Positions 1 to 8,840 are shown, counted from the first letter of the stretch. The stretch: DNA of 64,000 nucleotides from Amorphoplanes digitatis (GCF_014205335.1 NZ_JACHNH010000001.1:4892501-4956500); one strand, 5' to 3'. A program made the numbers and translations. The notes: generated by a model from the letters alone, not told the origin.

Positions 1-1202
1 GCACCGGCCTGCGGTGGACCGTCGCGGACTCCTCGCTGGTGTACGCCGACGGCGCGGGCGGGCTGCGGACCAGCCGGCTGGAGTGCCGGCTCTCCGCGCC
101 GGCCGCGCTCGGGCGCTCCACCGAGGTGACGGTGGTCAACTCCTTCCGCGACGACCGGATCGGCTGGCGCGAGCTCGCCGCCGCCGGGTCCGGCATCACG
201 CTCACCGGCTCGTCGCTGCCGACGGCGAGCGTGAGCGACGAGCTGCGGGCGTACCCGAAGGACCTGCTCGCGTCGCCGTCGGACGTGCGCTCGGCCACGT
301 TCACGGCCGCACCCGGCGCGGGCTCGGCGCCGGCGCCCGCAGCGGCGCGGTCGGCGTCCGGCGTCCGCCCGGCCGGGCTGACCGGGCCGCTCGCCGGTGC
401 CGAGCAGTGGCTGGAGGACGCGGTCGGCGGCCGAGAGCTCACCCCGCTGGTCGGCCTGCTGGCGGTGCTGCTGGCGCTCGTGCTGGGCGCCGGCCACGCG
501 GCGCTGCCCGGGCACGGCAAGACGGTGATGGCCGCCTACCTGGCGGGCAGCCGGGGCCGCACGCGCGACGCGGTGGCGGTCGGCGCGACCGTGACGCTGA
601 CGCACACGGGCGGGGTGCTGCTGCTCGGGCTGCTGCTCACCACGGTCGCGGGCATAGCCGGTGAGGCGGTGCTGGGCTGGCTCGGCTTCGCCAGCGGCGC
701 GCTGGTCACCGCGATCGGCGCGGGCGCCCTGGCCTCGGCGGTCCGCCGCCGGTTCCGCAAGCCGGCACCGCACGGCGACCACGCGCACGGCCACGACCAC
801 AGCCACGGCCACGAGCACGGCCACTCACACGGACATGGGCACGGTCATTCGCATGGGCACGGACACTCGCACTCGCATGATCACGGGCCGGGTAAGTGGG
901 GCATCGCCGGGCTGGGCATCGCCGGCGGGCTGGTGCCGAGCCCGTCCGCGCTGATCGTGCTGCTCGGCGCGGCGGCGCTCGGGCGTACCGTGTTCGGCGT
1001 CCTGCTGGTCATCGCCTACGGCCTGGGGATGGCCGCGACCCTGACCGCGGCGGGCCTGCTCCTGATCCGGCTGCGCGACCGCCTCGAGGGCCGCCTGCGG
1101 CTCTTCGACCGGTGGCGCTCCGTGGCGCCCTCGGCGACCGCGGCCCTGATCCTCCTGGTCGGGCTCGGCCTGGCCGGACGCGCCCTGGCCACTGTTGCCT
1201 GA
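1..1202 (+). CDS. NicO-family nickel/cobalt transporter (5' truncated by window)
   Basis: The reading frame is open from the window edge (first full codon at base 3), so the true start lies upstream and the N-terminus is missing. The visible part begins with a polar, probably extracytoplasmic region and then several membrane segments. The first of these carries the NicO/RcnA signature H-x4-PGHGKT near 500-525. A histidine-rich loop of alternating His, Gly, Asp and Ser (about 770-890) separates two membrane halves, as in RcnA-type Ni/Co exporters, where it is thought to bind metal. NicO proteins move Ni2+ or Co2+ across the cytoplasmic membrane. Direction (uptake or efflux) cannot be decided here; the His loop and the extracytoplasmic domain favour an efflux-type relative. 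A strong hairpin follows the stop codon. Confidence 0.85.
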   Translation, partial: TGLRWTVADSSLVYADGAGGLRTSRLECRLSAPAALGRSTEVTVVNSFRDDRIGWRELAAAGSGITLTGSSLPTASVSDELRAYPKDLLASPSDVRSATFTAAPGAGSAPAPAAARSASGVRPAGLTGPLAGAEQWLEDAVGGRELTPLVGLLAVLLALVLGAGHAALPGHGKTVMAAYLAGSRGRTRDAVAVGATVTLTHTGGVLLLGLLLTTVAGIAGEAVLGWLGFASGALVTAIGAGALASAVRRRFRKPAPHGDHAHGHDHSHGHEHGHSHGHGHGHSHGHGHSHSHDHGPGKWGIAGLGIAGGLVPSPSALIVLLGAAALGRTVFGVLLVIAYGLGMAATLTAAGLLLIRLRDRLEGRLRLFDRWRSVAPSATAALILLVGLGLAGRALATVA

Positions 1203-1215
1203 GGCCGGTCCGGCA

Positions 1216-1247
1216 GGGCTCCGCCGCCCCCGTGTGCGGCGGAGCCC
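1216..1247. terminator. Hairpin terminator between convergent genes
   Basis: A perfect 11-bp stem GGGCTCCGCCG / CGGCGGAGCCC with a 10-nt loop lies 14 bp after the transporter stop and 26 bp from the stop of the convergent small gene. It has no U-tract, which is common in actinobacteria, and could serve both strands. Confidence 0.6.
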
Positions 1248-1272
1248 GCCGCGCGGGGAGGTCGTGCCGGGG

Positions 1273-1554
1273 TTACCTGCCCTGGTCGGACTGGAAGTGG
1301 CTGGCCGGGAAGTAGCCGGCCCGGAACTCCATGACCGGGGGCCGGGCCGGCGGTGGGCTGATCGCCGGAAGGCTGGCCGGGGCGGCGGCCGGGACGGCGG
1401 CGTGGCTCGGCGCGGGGTCGCCCTGGAAGACCGGCGCGAGCAGCTTGCCGAATATCATCAGCAGCGTCACCGCCCAGGCCCACCACGGCACGGTGGCGCC
1501 GGGGCCGAACAACTCGGAGACCACGGCATAAGCCGCGTCGAGGGCGAAGTCCAT
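1273..1554 (-). CDS. Small single-pass membrane protein, unknown
   Basis: This 93-residue frame starts at ATG 1554 behind a GGGAG ribosome-binding site. It has one clear hydrophobic segment (about residues 23-43, rich in Trp, Leu, Ile and Phe) followed by a Pro/Ala-rich polar tail. I do not recognise the family. The frame stays open far upstream of this start, but that upstream part is antisense to the aminotransferase gene and is not believable as protein. The RBS, membrane segment and convergent terminator support a real small gene divergent from the aminotransferase. A non-coding shadow cannot be excluded. Confidence 0.5.
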   Translation of the reverse strand: MDFALDAAYAVVSELFGPGATVPWWAWAVTLLMIFGKLLAPVFQGDPAPSHAAVPAAAPASLPAISPPPARPPVMEFRAGYFPASHFQSDQGR

Positions 1555-1719
1555 ACCGCGGCTCCCTTCCGGAGGTCCGAATTGCGTCGTGGGCACTGAA
1601 GTGATCAGCGCCCCTGTCGATCGGCTGGCGCCGCCCGAACCTGAGGATTTTCGGCCGGGCCGGCGGAATCGGTCGTCCGGACGGGCGCCGAACCGCCGGT
1701 TCGTTGGTAGCGTCGCGCC

Positions 1720-3105
1720 ATGCCGACGGATTCCGGAGCCGACGACGTCATCGACCGCGACCGCCTCCGCGCCCTGACGGACCGCGAGCGGGCCACCTTC
1801 GCCGAGCGCAATCCCCGGTCGGCCGCCGAGTACGCGCGGGCCGGAAACCTCTTCGGCCGCACGCCGATGACCTGGATGAACAAGAACGCCGCCGGCTACC
1901 CGGTCTACCTCGACACCGCGCGCGGCGCCCGGCTGACCGACGTCGACGGGCACGAGTACATCGACTTCTGCCTCGGCGACACCGCGGCGATGGCCGGGCA
2001 CTCCCCCGCGCCCGTAGTCGCGGCGGTCACCCGGCGCCTCGGCGAGCTGGGCGGGGCCAGCACCATGCTGCCGACCGCGGACGCGGCCGCGGTCGGCGCA
2101 GAGCTGAGCCGGCGGTTCGGCGTGCCGCAGTGGAGCTTCGCGCTCACCGCGACCGACGCCAACCGCTGGGCGATCCGGCTGCTGCGCGCCGTCACCGGCC
2201 GGCCCCGCATCCTGGTCAACAGCTACTGCTACCACGGCTCCGTCGACGAGTCGCTGATCGTGGCCGGCGCCGACGGGCACCCGCGCAGCCGCGAGGGCAA
2301 CGTCGGCGCGCCCTGCGACGTGACCCTGACCAGCAGGGTCGCCGAGTTCAACGACCTCGAGGGGCTGGCCCGCGAGCTGGCGCACGGCGACGTCGCGGCC
2401 GTGCTGATGGAGCCCGCGCTGACAAACATCGGCATCGTGCTGCCCGAGCCCGGTTACCTCGCCGGGGTGCGGGCGCTGACCCTCGCGCACGGCACGTACC
2501 TGATCAACGACGAGACGCACACGTTCTCGGCCGGGCCCGGCGGCGCGACCGCCGCCTGGGACCTGGCGCCGGACGTCGTCACGATCGGCAAGGCCATCGG
2601 CGGCGGCATACCCATCGGCGCGTACGGGCTGTCGGACGACCTGGCCGCGGCGCTGCTCGGCCGGGCCGACCTCGACCTGATCGACATGGGCGGGGTCGGC
2701 GGCACCCTCGCCGGCAACCCGGTGTCGATGGCGGCCGCCCGGGCCACCCTGGAGGAGGTGCTCACCGACGCCGCGTTCGCCACGATGATCGAGGTGGCCA
2801 CCGCGTTCGCCGACGGCGTCCGGAAGATCATCGACGCGCACGGGCTGCCCTGGTCGGTCAGCCGGCTCGGCGCCCGGGTCGAGTACCGCTTCGCCTCACC
2901 CGCGCCGCGGACCGGCACCGAGTCCGCCGCCCGCGCTGACGCGGCGCTCGAGGACTTCCTGCACGCCTACCTGCTCAACCGGGGCGTGCTGCTGACCCCG
3001 TTCCACAACATGGCGCTGATGTGCCCGGACACCACCCTCGACGACGTCGCCCGCCACCACGAGGTGTTCGCGGCGGCGCTCGGCGAGCTGCGGGTGGCGG
3101 CTTAA
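1720..3105 (+). CDS. Class III (PLP) aminotransferase, glutamate-1-semialdehyde aminomutase-like
   Basis: A 461-residue fold-type I PLP enzyme of aminotransferase class III. The conserved NDETHTFSAGPGG stretch (the Asp that contacts the pyridine nitrogen) is followed by TIGKAIGGGIPIGAYG, with Lys291 as the likely Schiff-base lysine. Length and motif order match glutamate-1-semialdehyde aminomutases and related omega-transaminases. No haem-biosynthesis genes are next to it, and the N-terminal extension of about 50 residues is unlike HemL, so a secondary-metabolite or amino-acid transaminase is more likely than housekeeping HemL. It ends 3 bp before the exonuclease start, so the two are probably co-transcribed. 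Confidence 0.85.
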   Translation: MPTDSGADDVIDRDRLRALTDRERATFAERNPRSAAEYARAGNLFGRTPMTWMNKNAAGYPVYLDTARGARLTDVDGHEYIDFCLGDTAAMAGHSPAPVVAAVTRRLGELGGASTMLPTADAAAVGAELSRRFGVPQWSFALTATDANRWAIRLLRAVTGRPRILVNSYCYHGSVDESLIVAGADGHPRSREGNVGAPCDVTLTSRVAEFNDLEGLARELAHGDVAAVLMEPALTNIGIVLPEPGYLAGVRALTLAHGTYLINDETHTFSAGPGGATAAWDLAPDVVTIGKAIGGGIPIGAYGLSDDLAAALLGRADLDLIDMGGVGGTLAGNPVSMAAARATLEEVLTDAAFATMIEVATAFADGVRKIIDAHGLPWSVSRLGARVEYRFASPAPRTGTESAARADAALEDFLHAYLLNRGVLLTPFHNMALMCPDTTLDDVARHHEVFAAALGELRVAA

Positions 3106-3108
3106 GCT

Positions 3109-4137
3109 GTGCCGGTGCCACCCCCCGCACCCCTGCTTCTCGTCCTGGACGGCAACAGCCTGGTCCACCGCGCCTACCACGCCGCGGCCATGGACGGGCT
3201 GCTCGATCGCGCCGGCCGGCCGGTGTGGGCGCTGCGGGGCCTGATCGGCTACATCGCCCGGGCCGCCGCGCACCTGCGGCCGGCCGCCGTCGTGGTCGGC
3301 TTCGACTGCCCCGAGGACTCCGCGCGGCGCACCGACTTCCCGGCGTACAAGGCGCAGCGGCCGGTCAAGTCGGCGGACCTCGCCGAGCAGATCGCCGGCG
3401 CGCCGGAGCTGCTGAGCGCCGCCGGCATCTGCACGGTCGTGCCGCCGTCGTACGAGGCGGACGACGTGCTCGCCAGCTCGGCCGAGCTGGCCCGCGGCCA
3501 GGGGTGGCGCTCGGTCCTGATGACCAGCGACCGCGACGCGTTCGCCCTGATCGACGACACCACGTCGGTGCTGCGGGTGCGCAACGGCGGCTTCGACGAG
3601 GCGGTCCTTGTCGACCAGGCGGGCCTGGTGGCGCTCTACGGGATCCAGTCCTGGCAGTACCGGGACTACGCGGCCCTGCGCGGCGACCCGTCGGACAACC
3701 TGCCCGGCGTCCGGCGGTTCGGCTCCGCCCGGGCGGCCCGGCTGCTGGCGGCCTTCGGCACGGTGGAGGCGGCGTGGGCGGCGATCGACAACGGCGACGC
3801 GTCGTCGGTGCGCGAGGCGGTCGGCGCACAGGCCGCCGAGCAGCTCGCCGCGCCGGCGACCCGGGAGATCGTCGAGCGCAACCGGCGGCTCATGCGGATG
3901 CGGGCCGACCTGCCGATGCCCGACCTGAGCGCGGCCCGGCTGCCGCTGCGCCGCTCGGTGATCCGGTGGGCGCTCCGCGGCCGGGGCATACACCTCGGCC
4001 CGTCGCTGTGGGCACTGACCGGCGAGCCGGTGCCGGCCGGCGCCGAGGACCTGACCCCCGAGCTGCGGCCGTGGGTCTTCCGGCGCGGGCTGAGCGGCCC
4101 GCGCGAGCCCACGCCGGGTCAGCTCTCGCTGTTCTGA
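3109..4137 (+). CDS. 5'-3' exonuclease (PolA N-terminal-like)
   Basis: A 342-residue stand-alone 5' nuclease of the FEN/PolA exonuclease type. The PIN-like nuclease core begins with an LVLDGNSL motif (metal-binding Asp near the N-terminus). It continues with GFDCPEDSARR, YEADDVLA and MTSDRDAF, which supply the acidic cluster, and then a helix-three-turn-helix region with GDPSDNLPGV near residue 195. Such proteins remove RNA primers or flaps. Here there is no polymerase domain, as in other stand-alone actinobacterial 5' nucleases. The start is GTG 3109, 3 bp after the aminotransferase stop; no good RBS is seen, suggesting translational coupling. Confidence 0.88.
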   Translation: MPVPPPAPLLLVLDGNSLVHRAYHAAAMDGLLDRAGRPVWALRGLIGYIARAAAHLRPAAVVVGFDCPEDSARRTDFPAYKAQRPVKSADLAEQIAGAPELLSAAGICTVVPPSYEADDVLASSAELARGQGWRSVLMTSDRDAFALIDDTTSVLRVRNGGFDEAVLVDQAGLVALYGIQSWQYRDYAALRGDPSDNLPGVRRFGSARAARLLAAFGTVEAAWAAIDNGDASSVREAVGAQAAEQLAAPATREIVERNRRLMRMRADLPMPDLSAARLPLRRSVIRWALRGRGIHLGPSLWALTGEPVPAGAEDLTPELRPWVFRRGLSGPREPTPGQLSLF

Positions 4138-4154
4138 GGCCGGCTCCATTGTTA

Positions 4155-4168
4155 TGGGAGCGCTCCCA
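4155..4168. promoter_or_regulatory. CelR/CebR-type operator (perfect palindrome)
   Basis: TGGGAGCGCTCCCA, a perfect 14-bp palindrome 40 bp upstream of the GH10 xylanase start. It is identical to the operator described for the LacI-family regulators CelR (Thermobifida) and CebR (Streptomyces), which release DNA on binding cello-oligosaccharides. Near-matches occur at 15404 and 15460, and a CebR-like LacI protein is encoded at 44162-45172. Confidence 0.85.
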
Positions 4169-4207
4169 TGTAACGATGGTCGTCACTGTCTCGCGTGAGG
4201 ACCAGTC

Positions 4208-6100
4208 ATGCACCTGCCCCTTCCGGCCGCCTGCGCCCTGTTGACCGCGGCGGCGCTCTTCACCGGCGTCGCGCCCGCCCACGCCGCGGACCCGGCGCCC
4301 ATCACCGTGGTCACCAGCGACTTCGAGGACGGCACCGCGCAGGGCTGGGCGGCGCGGGGCGGCGAGACGGTCGCCGCGAGCGACGCCGCCGCGCACGGCG
4401 GCACGGGCAGCCTGGCCGTCACCGGCCGCACGGCCGGCTGGCAGGGGCCCTCGCTCGACGTGCTGGACGTGTTCGAGAAGGGCACCCAGTACACGGTCAC
4501 CGCGTGGGTGCGCCTCGCCGACGGCGCCGCCGCGGACAGCGCCCGGCTGAGCGTGGAGCGCCACACGGCGGGCGTCGCGAGCTACGACCAGGTAGCGGGG
4601 AACACCGCCGTCAGCGCCGGCGCCTGGGTCGCCCTCAGCGGCCGGTACACGCTCGCCACCGACGTCGACTTCCTGCGCGTCTACGTCGAGACCGCGGACA
4701 CCACCGGGTCGTTCTTCGTCGACGACGTCACCGTCTCCTACGTACCCGCGCTCCCGATACAGACCGACATCCCGCGCATCCGCGACGTGGTCACCGAGTT
4801 CCCGGTCGGCGCCGCCATCACCGCCGCGGAGACCCTCGGCGTCCACGGCGAACTGCTGGCCCGGCACTTCACGTCGGTCACCCCCGGCAACGCGCTCAAG
4901 TGGGACGCCACCGAGCCGGCCGAGAACTCGTTCAGCTACGCGCAGGCCGATCCGCTCATCGCGTACGCGAAGGCAAACGATCTGGCCGTGCGCGGCCACA
5001 CCCTGGTCTGGCACAACCAGACGCCGGCCTGGGTCTTCACCGACGCGGCGGGTGCGCCGATGACCGCGACCGCCGAGAACCGGGCCCTGCTGCTGGCCCG
5101 CCTGGAGAACCACATCCGCAACGTCGCCGCGCACTACGGCGACGACATCGCGACGTGGGACGTGGTCAACGAGGTGATCGACGAGAGCCAGCCGGACGGG
5201 ATGCGGCGCAGCACCTGGTACGCGGTCACCAGGCTGGACTACATCCGGACCGCGTTCACCGTGGCCCGCGAGGTGGCGCCGCACGCCAAGCTGATCATCA
5301 ACGACTACAACACCAACGTGCCGGCCAAGCGGGACGCCCTGTTCAACCTGGTCGCCAAGCTCCGGGCCGAGGGCATCCCGATCGACGGGGTCGGGCACCA
5401 GGTGCACATCAACATCGGCTGGCCCACCGTCGCCGAGACCGAGGCGATGCTCCAGAAGTTCGTCCCGCTCGGCGTCACCCAGCAGATCACCGAGATGGAC
5501 GTCAGCATCTACCGCGACAACTCGGAGTCCTTCCCGGCACCGCCGGCCGACCGGCTGCTCGCCCAGGCGTACGTCTACCGCGACATGCTCGCGCTGTTCC
5601 GCCGCCACGCCGGGGAGATCACCTCGGTGACCCTGTGGGGGCTCGCCGACGACAACACCTGGCTCGACACGTTCCCGGTCACCCGCAAGGACGCCCCGCT
5701 GCTGTTCGACACGATGTTGCAGGCCAAGCCGGCGTACTGGGGCGTGGTGGACCCGTCGCGGATCACCCCGCCGGCCGCCTCGGGCTGCGCGGTCTCCTAC
5801 CGGGTGACCGGCACCTGGCCGGGCGGCTTCCAGGGCGAGGTGCGGATCACCAACACCGGCGCCGCCGCGCTGGCCGGCTGGTCGCTGTCCTGGTCGTTCC
5901 CCTCAGGACAGCGGATCACCCAGGCCTGGAACGGCACGCCGCGGCAGAGCGGCGCCGACGTCACGGTCACCAACGCCGCGTGGAACGGCGCGGTCGCGCC
6001 CGGCGGCACCACCTCGTTCGGCTTCCTCGGCTCCTGGACCGGCGCCAACACCGCGCCATCCGCCTTCACCCTCGGCGGCGCGGCCTGCTCCGTCACCTGA
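4208..6100 (+). CDS. Secreted GH10 endo-1,4-beta-xylanase with CBM4/9 and CBM2 modules
   Basis: This 630-residue precursor has a Sec signal peptide (about residues 1-27, AHA-type cleavage). A CBM4/9-like jelly roll follows at about 30-180, then a GH10 barrel at about 190-500 and a CBM2-like cellulose/chitin-binding module at about 525-630 that starts at a Cys and ends near a second Cys. The acid/base is Glu322 in WDVVNEV and the nucleophile Glu429 in ITEMDV. GH10 enzymes cut the beta-1,4-xylan backbone outside the cell. The gene is monocistronic, preceded by a perfect CelR/CebR operator, so it is probably induced by cello-oligosaccharides. No close RBS is obvious except an AGGA about 6 nt upstream. 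Confidence 0.95.
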   Translation: MHLPLPAACALLTAAALFTGVAPAHAADPAPITVVTSDFEDGTAQGWAARGGETVAASDAAAHGGTGSLAVTGRTAGWQGPSLDVLDVFEKGTQYTVTAWVRLADGAAADSARLSVERHTAGVASYDQVAGNTAVSAGAWVALSGRYTLATDVDFLRVYVETADTTGSFFVDDVTVSYVPALPIQTDIPRIRDVVTEFPVGAAITAAETLGVHGELLARHFTSVTPGNALKWDATEPAENSFSYAQADPLIAYAKANDLAVRGHTLVWHNQTPAWVFTDAAGAPMTATAENRALLLARLENHIRNVAAHYGDDIATWDVVNEVIDESQPDGMRRSTWYAVTRLDYIRTAFTVAREVAPHAKLIINDYNTNVPAKRDALFNLVAKLRAEGIPIDGVGHQVHINIGWPTVAETEAMLQKFVPLGVTQQITEMDVSIYRDNSESFPAPPADRLLAQAYVYRDMLALFRRHAGEITSVTLWGLADDNTWLDTFPVTRKDAPLLFDTMLQAKPAYWGVVDPSRITPPAASGCAVSYRVTGTWPGGFQGEVRITNTGAAALAGWSLSWSFPSGQRITQAWNGTPRQSGADVTVTNAAWNGAVAPGGTTSFGFLGSWTGANTAPSAFTLGGAACSVT

Positions 6101-6268
6101 GCCTGCCGTTCGCCCTTCTCGGCCCGGTTCCCGCCGTTCCCCGCGGCGGTGGCCGGGCCGCGATGCGCCTCGCACGAGATCGCGATTTCTCCGCACCGGG
6201 CGGCCGAGCCCGGCCATCCTGGGTTTTGGCCGGCAGTGCCCGGCGCCGGCGGGAAGAGGGTTGCCACC

Positions 6269-6450
6269 GTGGACGACCAGCCGAATCGATCACCGACGCG
6301 CGCCGGGGACGGCGTCGGGATCGTGCTCGTGCTGCTCGGGCTCCATGCATGGTGGCCGGTGTTCAGCCTGATCGACTCCGACAACCACTTCCTGGTGCCG
6401 GTTGGGGAGATTGCCACGGCCGACGGCAGTACCCCGCTCACCTTCGGGAC
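6269..6450 (+). pseudogene. 5' fragment of a small membrane-protein gene
   Basis: A GTG at 6269 sits 8 nt behind an AAGAGGG ribosome-binding site and opens a frame of about 60 plausible residues with one hydrophobic segment (VGIVLVLLG...). The frame then runs out of phase through the aminoglycoside-phosphotransferase-like remnant until a stop near 6721. I read it as a gene whose 3' end was lost at the same rearrangement that brought in the downstream fragment. The upstream bases 6101-6268 hold nothing I can name. Confidence 0.3.
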
Positions 6451-6993
6451 GGAGTGCGGAGGCGCACAGGCCCGATTCTGCGGGTTACTCCGGTCGAAGC
6501 GGGGTCGATCTCCGACTTCGCGGCGGTGTTGGACGGCCGCGATGGGCTTTTCTTCTGCAAGGGCGCGGTCGCCGGTAACCCGATGGGCTGGATGCATCGC
6601 AATGAGGACCGGATCAATCCGTACCTGCCCGCTGAGATGCCGCGACTGCACTGGCAGATCGAGATCGATGGCTGGCTGCTGCTGGGTTTCGAGTACGTCG
6701 AGGGCCGGTATCCGGACCTGAGCCCGGCTCGCCGGATCTACCCGCGGTCGCCGCCGCCCTCATCCCCCCGAACAGGCGGAAGCCTGGGCCGGCCAGATCT
6801 CGGTGTGGTCGGCTGCCCGGCCCGAGGCGGTCGACGCCTTCGCCGCCGGCTCGCCGTCCTGTGCCGTGACCGTCAACAGCAACGACCATCCGCCACCCAT
6901 CTCGGCCCTCTCGCCGATGCCGCCGAGCGCTGGAACCGCTACCGCGGCGGCACGACTCCCGAGGATGGCATCACGCGGGGCGATTGCCGGTGA
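6427..6993 (+). pseudogene. Aminoglycoside phosphotransferase-like gene, broken
   Basis: One frame gives an APH-like N-terminal lobe from about 6430 to 6725 (TGPILRVTPVEAG, then GLFFCKG, INPYLPAEMPRL and GWLLLGFEYVEG). The kinase catalytic loop and metal-binding segment that should follow are missing. After only about 45 bp, a second frame resumes with a typical C-terminal end (AEAWAGQISVWSAARPEAV, about 6776-6850), and the last residues (HLGPLADAAERWNRYR) are back in the first frame, ending at 6993. There are therefore an internal deletion of the active site and at least two frame changes. The product cannot be functional. The 3' end overlaps the stop region of the convergent TetR gene. Confidence 0.72.
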
Positions 6994-7696
6994 TGCCGTC
7001 CAGCATCGTGGTCAGGTTGTGGTGGAACGTCTCCGCGGCGTCGAGGTGGGCGCCGTCGATAACGAGGCGGGCGATGGTGGGGTATCGGCCCGTTTCGAGC
7101 ATGCGGGTCAGGTAGGGACCGAGGGTGGCCTGCCAGGCCGGCACGTCGGTGCCGGTCGAGCGGGCGGTGCGCCGCTCGGTGATCTCCCGGCGGAGCGCTC
7201 CGACGAGGAACGCGTTGAGGGCGCCCAGGGCACGCTGGAGATCGTCGATGCCGTGCACGCCCGGCGCCTGAGCGAGCGCCGCGGCGGTCGACTCGCCGAC
7301 GGCGAGCGCGTGGGGTCCCAGGTGCGGCCTCGCGCCGAGCAGGTCGGCGAACCACTCATGGTCCAGGGCGGCGGCGCGGGTCCGGTGCATGACGGCCAGC
7401 ACCGTGGCGCGCCACTCGGCGTGCTCGCCGCCCTCGGCGATCCGGGCGTACACGGCGTCGACCATCAGATCGAGCAGTTCGGATCTGTTGGTCACGTAGT
7501 CGTAGAGCCGCATCGGGCCGACGCCGAGCTCCTTGGCGATCTTGCGGACCGACAGCCCGTCGAGGCCGTCCGCGTCGGCGATCCGGATCGCCGACGCGGC
7601 GATCTTCGCGCGGCTCAGCGGCACCGGCGCCGCCCGGGGCGCCGGCTCGGGCCGTTCCCAGACGGGCAGTGGCGCGCTACCGTACGGTGTATCCAT
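6971..7696 (-). CDS. TetR-family repressor
   Basis: A 241-residue regulator with an N-terminal helix-turn-helix (about residues 24-70; SVRKIAKELGVGPMRLYDYV) and a C-terminal region like the tetracycline-repressor C-domain. ATG 7696 is preferred over more distal starts because it precedes a typical TetR N-terminus and lies inside the divergent promoter. It is divergent from the TetX-like monooxygenase, with 30 bp between starts. A 13-bp inverted repeat (7679-7713) covers its own start codon, so it probably represses both itself and the oxygenase. The ligand is unknown; a polyketide or tetracycline-like substrate of the oxygenase is a reasonable guess. Confidence 0.88.
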   Translation of the reverse strand: MDTPYGSAPLPVWERPEPAPRAAPVPLSRAKIAASAIRIADADGLDGLSVRKIAKELGVGPMRLYDYVTNRSELLDLMVDAVYARIAEGGEHAEWRATVLAVMHRTRAAALDHEWFADLLGARPHLGPHALAVGESTAAALAQAPGVHGIDDLQRALGALNAFLVGALRREITERRTARSTGTDVPAWQATLGPYLTRMLETGRYPTIARLVIDGAHLDAAETFHHNLTTMLDGITGNRPA

Positions 7697-7713
7697 GAGG
7701 TACAGCGTACGGT
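7679..7713. promoter_or_regulatory. Inverted repeat operator in divergent TetR/oxygenase promoter
   Basis: Arms ACCGTACGGTGTA (7679-7691) and TACAGCGTACGGT (7701-7713) pair at 12 of 13 positions across a 9-nt spacer. The site covers the TetR start codon and ends just before the GGGAG ribosome-binding site of the oxygenase. It is the obvious target for the TetR protein. Confidence 0.7.
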
Positions 7714-7726
7714 AAGGGAGATGACG

Positions 7727-8839
7727 ATGCGCATTGCGATCGCCGGAGGCGGGCTCGGCGGCCTGACGCTGGCCCGGATCCTGCACCGGCACGACATCCC
7801 CGCGGTGGTGTACGAACGCGAGGCGAGCCGGTCCGCGCGGTCACAGGGTGGCATGCTCGACCTGCACCCGGAATCCGGGCAGCGGGCACTGGCCGAGGCG
7901 GGCCTCGCCGACCGGTTCCGGTCACAGGCGCGGCCGGAGGGCGAGGAGCATCGCATCCTCGACCCGGCCGGGCGCACCCTCGTGCACCACGTGCCACGAC
8001 CGGGCTCGTTCTCCGGACGCCCCGAGATCGACCGCCGCGCCCTGCGTGACCTGCTGCTCGATTCGCTACCCGGCGAGGCGGTGGCCTGGCGGCACCGGCT
8101 CGTCGCGGCGCAGCCACGACCCGGCGGAGGCTTCACGCTGAGGTTCGACGGCGGCCACAGCGCCGGCTGCGACGTCCTCGTCGGCGCGGACGGCGCGCGC
8201 TCGGTCGTCCGGTCGCTGCTCACCGACGCGGCGCTGTACCCCGTCGCCACCCGGGCCGAGCTCAGCATCGGCGACGTCGATCGCCGCCACCCGGAGCTCG
8301 CCGAGCTGGTCGGCCCCGGGAACCTCTGGTGCGTCGGCGCGAGCCGGATCCTCTCGGCGCAGCGCCTCGGCGACGGCGGCATCCGGGTCGGGATCTCCCT
8401 GCCCGCCGACGATCGCCACCTGGACACCCTCCGCAGCAAGCGCGCCCTGCTGGACGTCTTCGACGGCTGGGAACCCCGCCTCACCGCACTCATCGAGGCC
8501 GGCGACGACCCGCCGACCCCGCACAGGGTCGAGGCGATGCCCGCCGGCGCACGCTGGACCCACCGGCCGGGCGTCACCCTCCTCGGCGACGCCGCGCACC
8601 TGATGCCGCCGGTCGGCGAGGGCGCCAACCAGGCGATGCTCGACGCCGCCGAGCTCGCCGCCGCACTCGCCGCCGACCCCGCCGACCCCGGCTCGGCGAT
8701 CCGGGCGTACGAGGAGGCGATGTTCGCCAGGATCCACCCGATCGCCGAGATGTCCGCACGGGTTCAGGCGATGATGCTGTCACCCACCGCGGCCGACGAC
8801 ATCGTCCGCTTCTTCACGAAGGGGTCCACCGGCAGCTGA
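7727..8839 (+). CDS. FAD-dependent monooxygenase, TetX-like
   Basis: A 370-residue class A flavoprotein hydroxylase. It has the N-terminal GGGLGG dinucleotide-binding motif with an acidic residue after strand 2 (VVYERE), a GGMLDLH segment and a PEIDRRALRDLLL segment. The C-terminal FAD motif is LLGDAAHLMPPVGEGANQAM. The GGMLDLHPESGQ and PEID-R-LR segments resemble the TetX flavin monooxygenase group more than phenol hydroxylases. TetX enzymes hydroxylate tetracyclines at C11a; whether this one does is not shown. ATG 7727 is chosen because AAGGGAG lies 6 nt upstream; ATG 7721 would leave no spacing. Divergent TetR and shared operator indicate ligand-induced expression. Confidence 0.85.
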   Translation: MRIAIAGGGLGGLTLARILHRHDIPAVVYEREASRSARSQGGMLDLHPESGQRALAEAGLADRFRSQARPEGEEHRILDPAGRTLVHHVPRPGSFSGRPEIDRRALRDLLLDSLPGEAVAWRHRLVAAQPRPGGGFTLRFDGGHSAGCDVLVGADGARSVVRSLLTDAALYPVATRAELSIGDVDRRHPELAELVGPGNLWCVGASRILSAQRLGDGGIRVGISLPADDRHLDTLRSKRALLDVFDGWEPRLTALIEAGDDPPTPHRVEAMPAGARWTHRPGVTLLGDAAHLMPPVGEGANQAMLDAAELAAALAADPADPGSAIRAYEEAMFARIHPIAEMSARVQAMMLSPTAADDIVRFFTKGSTGS

Positions 8840-8840
8840 G

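Noticed and set aside
770..890. Low-complexity repeat region
   Set aside because: It is the coding sequence of the His-rich loop normal for NicO/RcnA-type transporters.
1273..2841. 522-codon minus-strand frame across the aminotransferase
   Set aside because: Only its last 93 codons look like protein; the rest is antisense to the aminotransferase.
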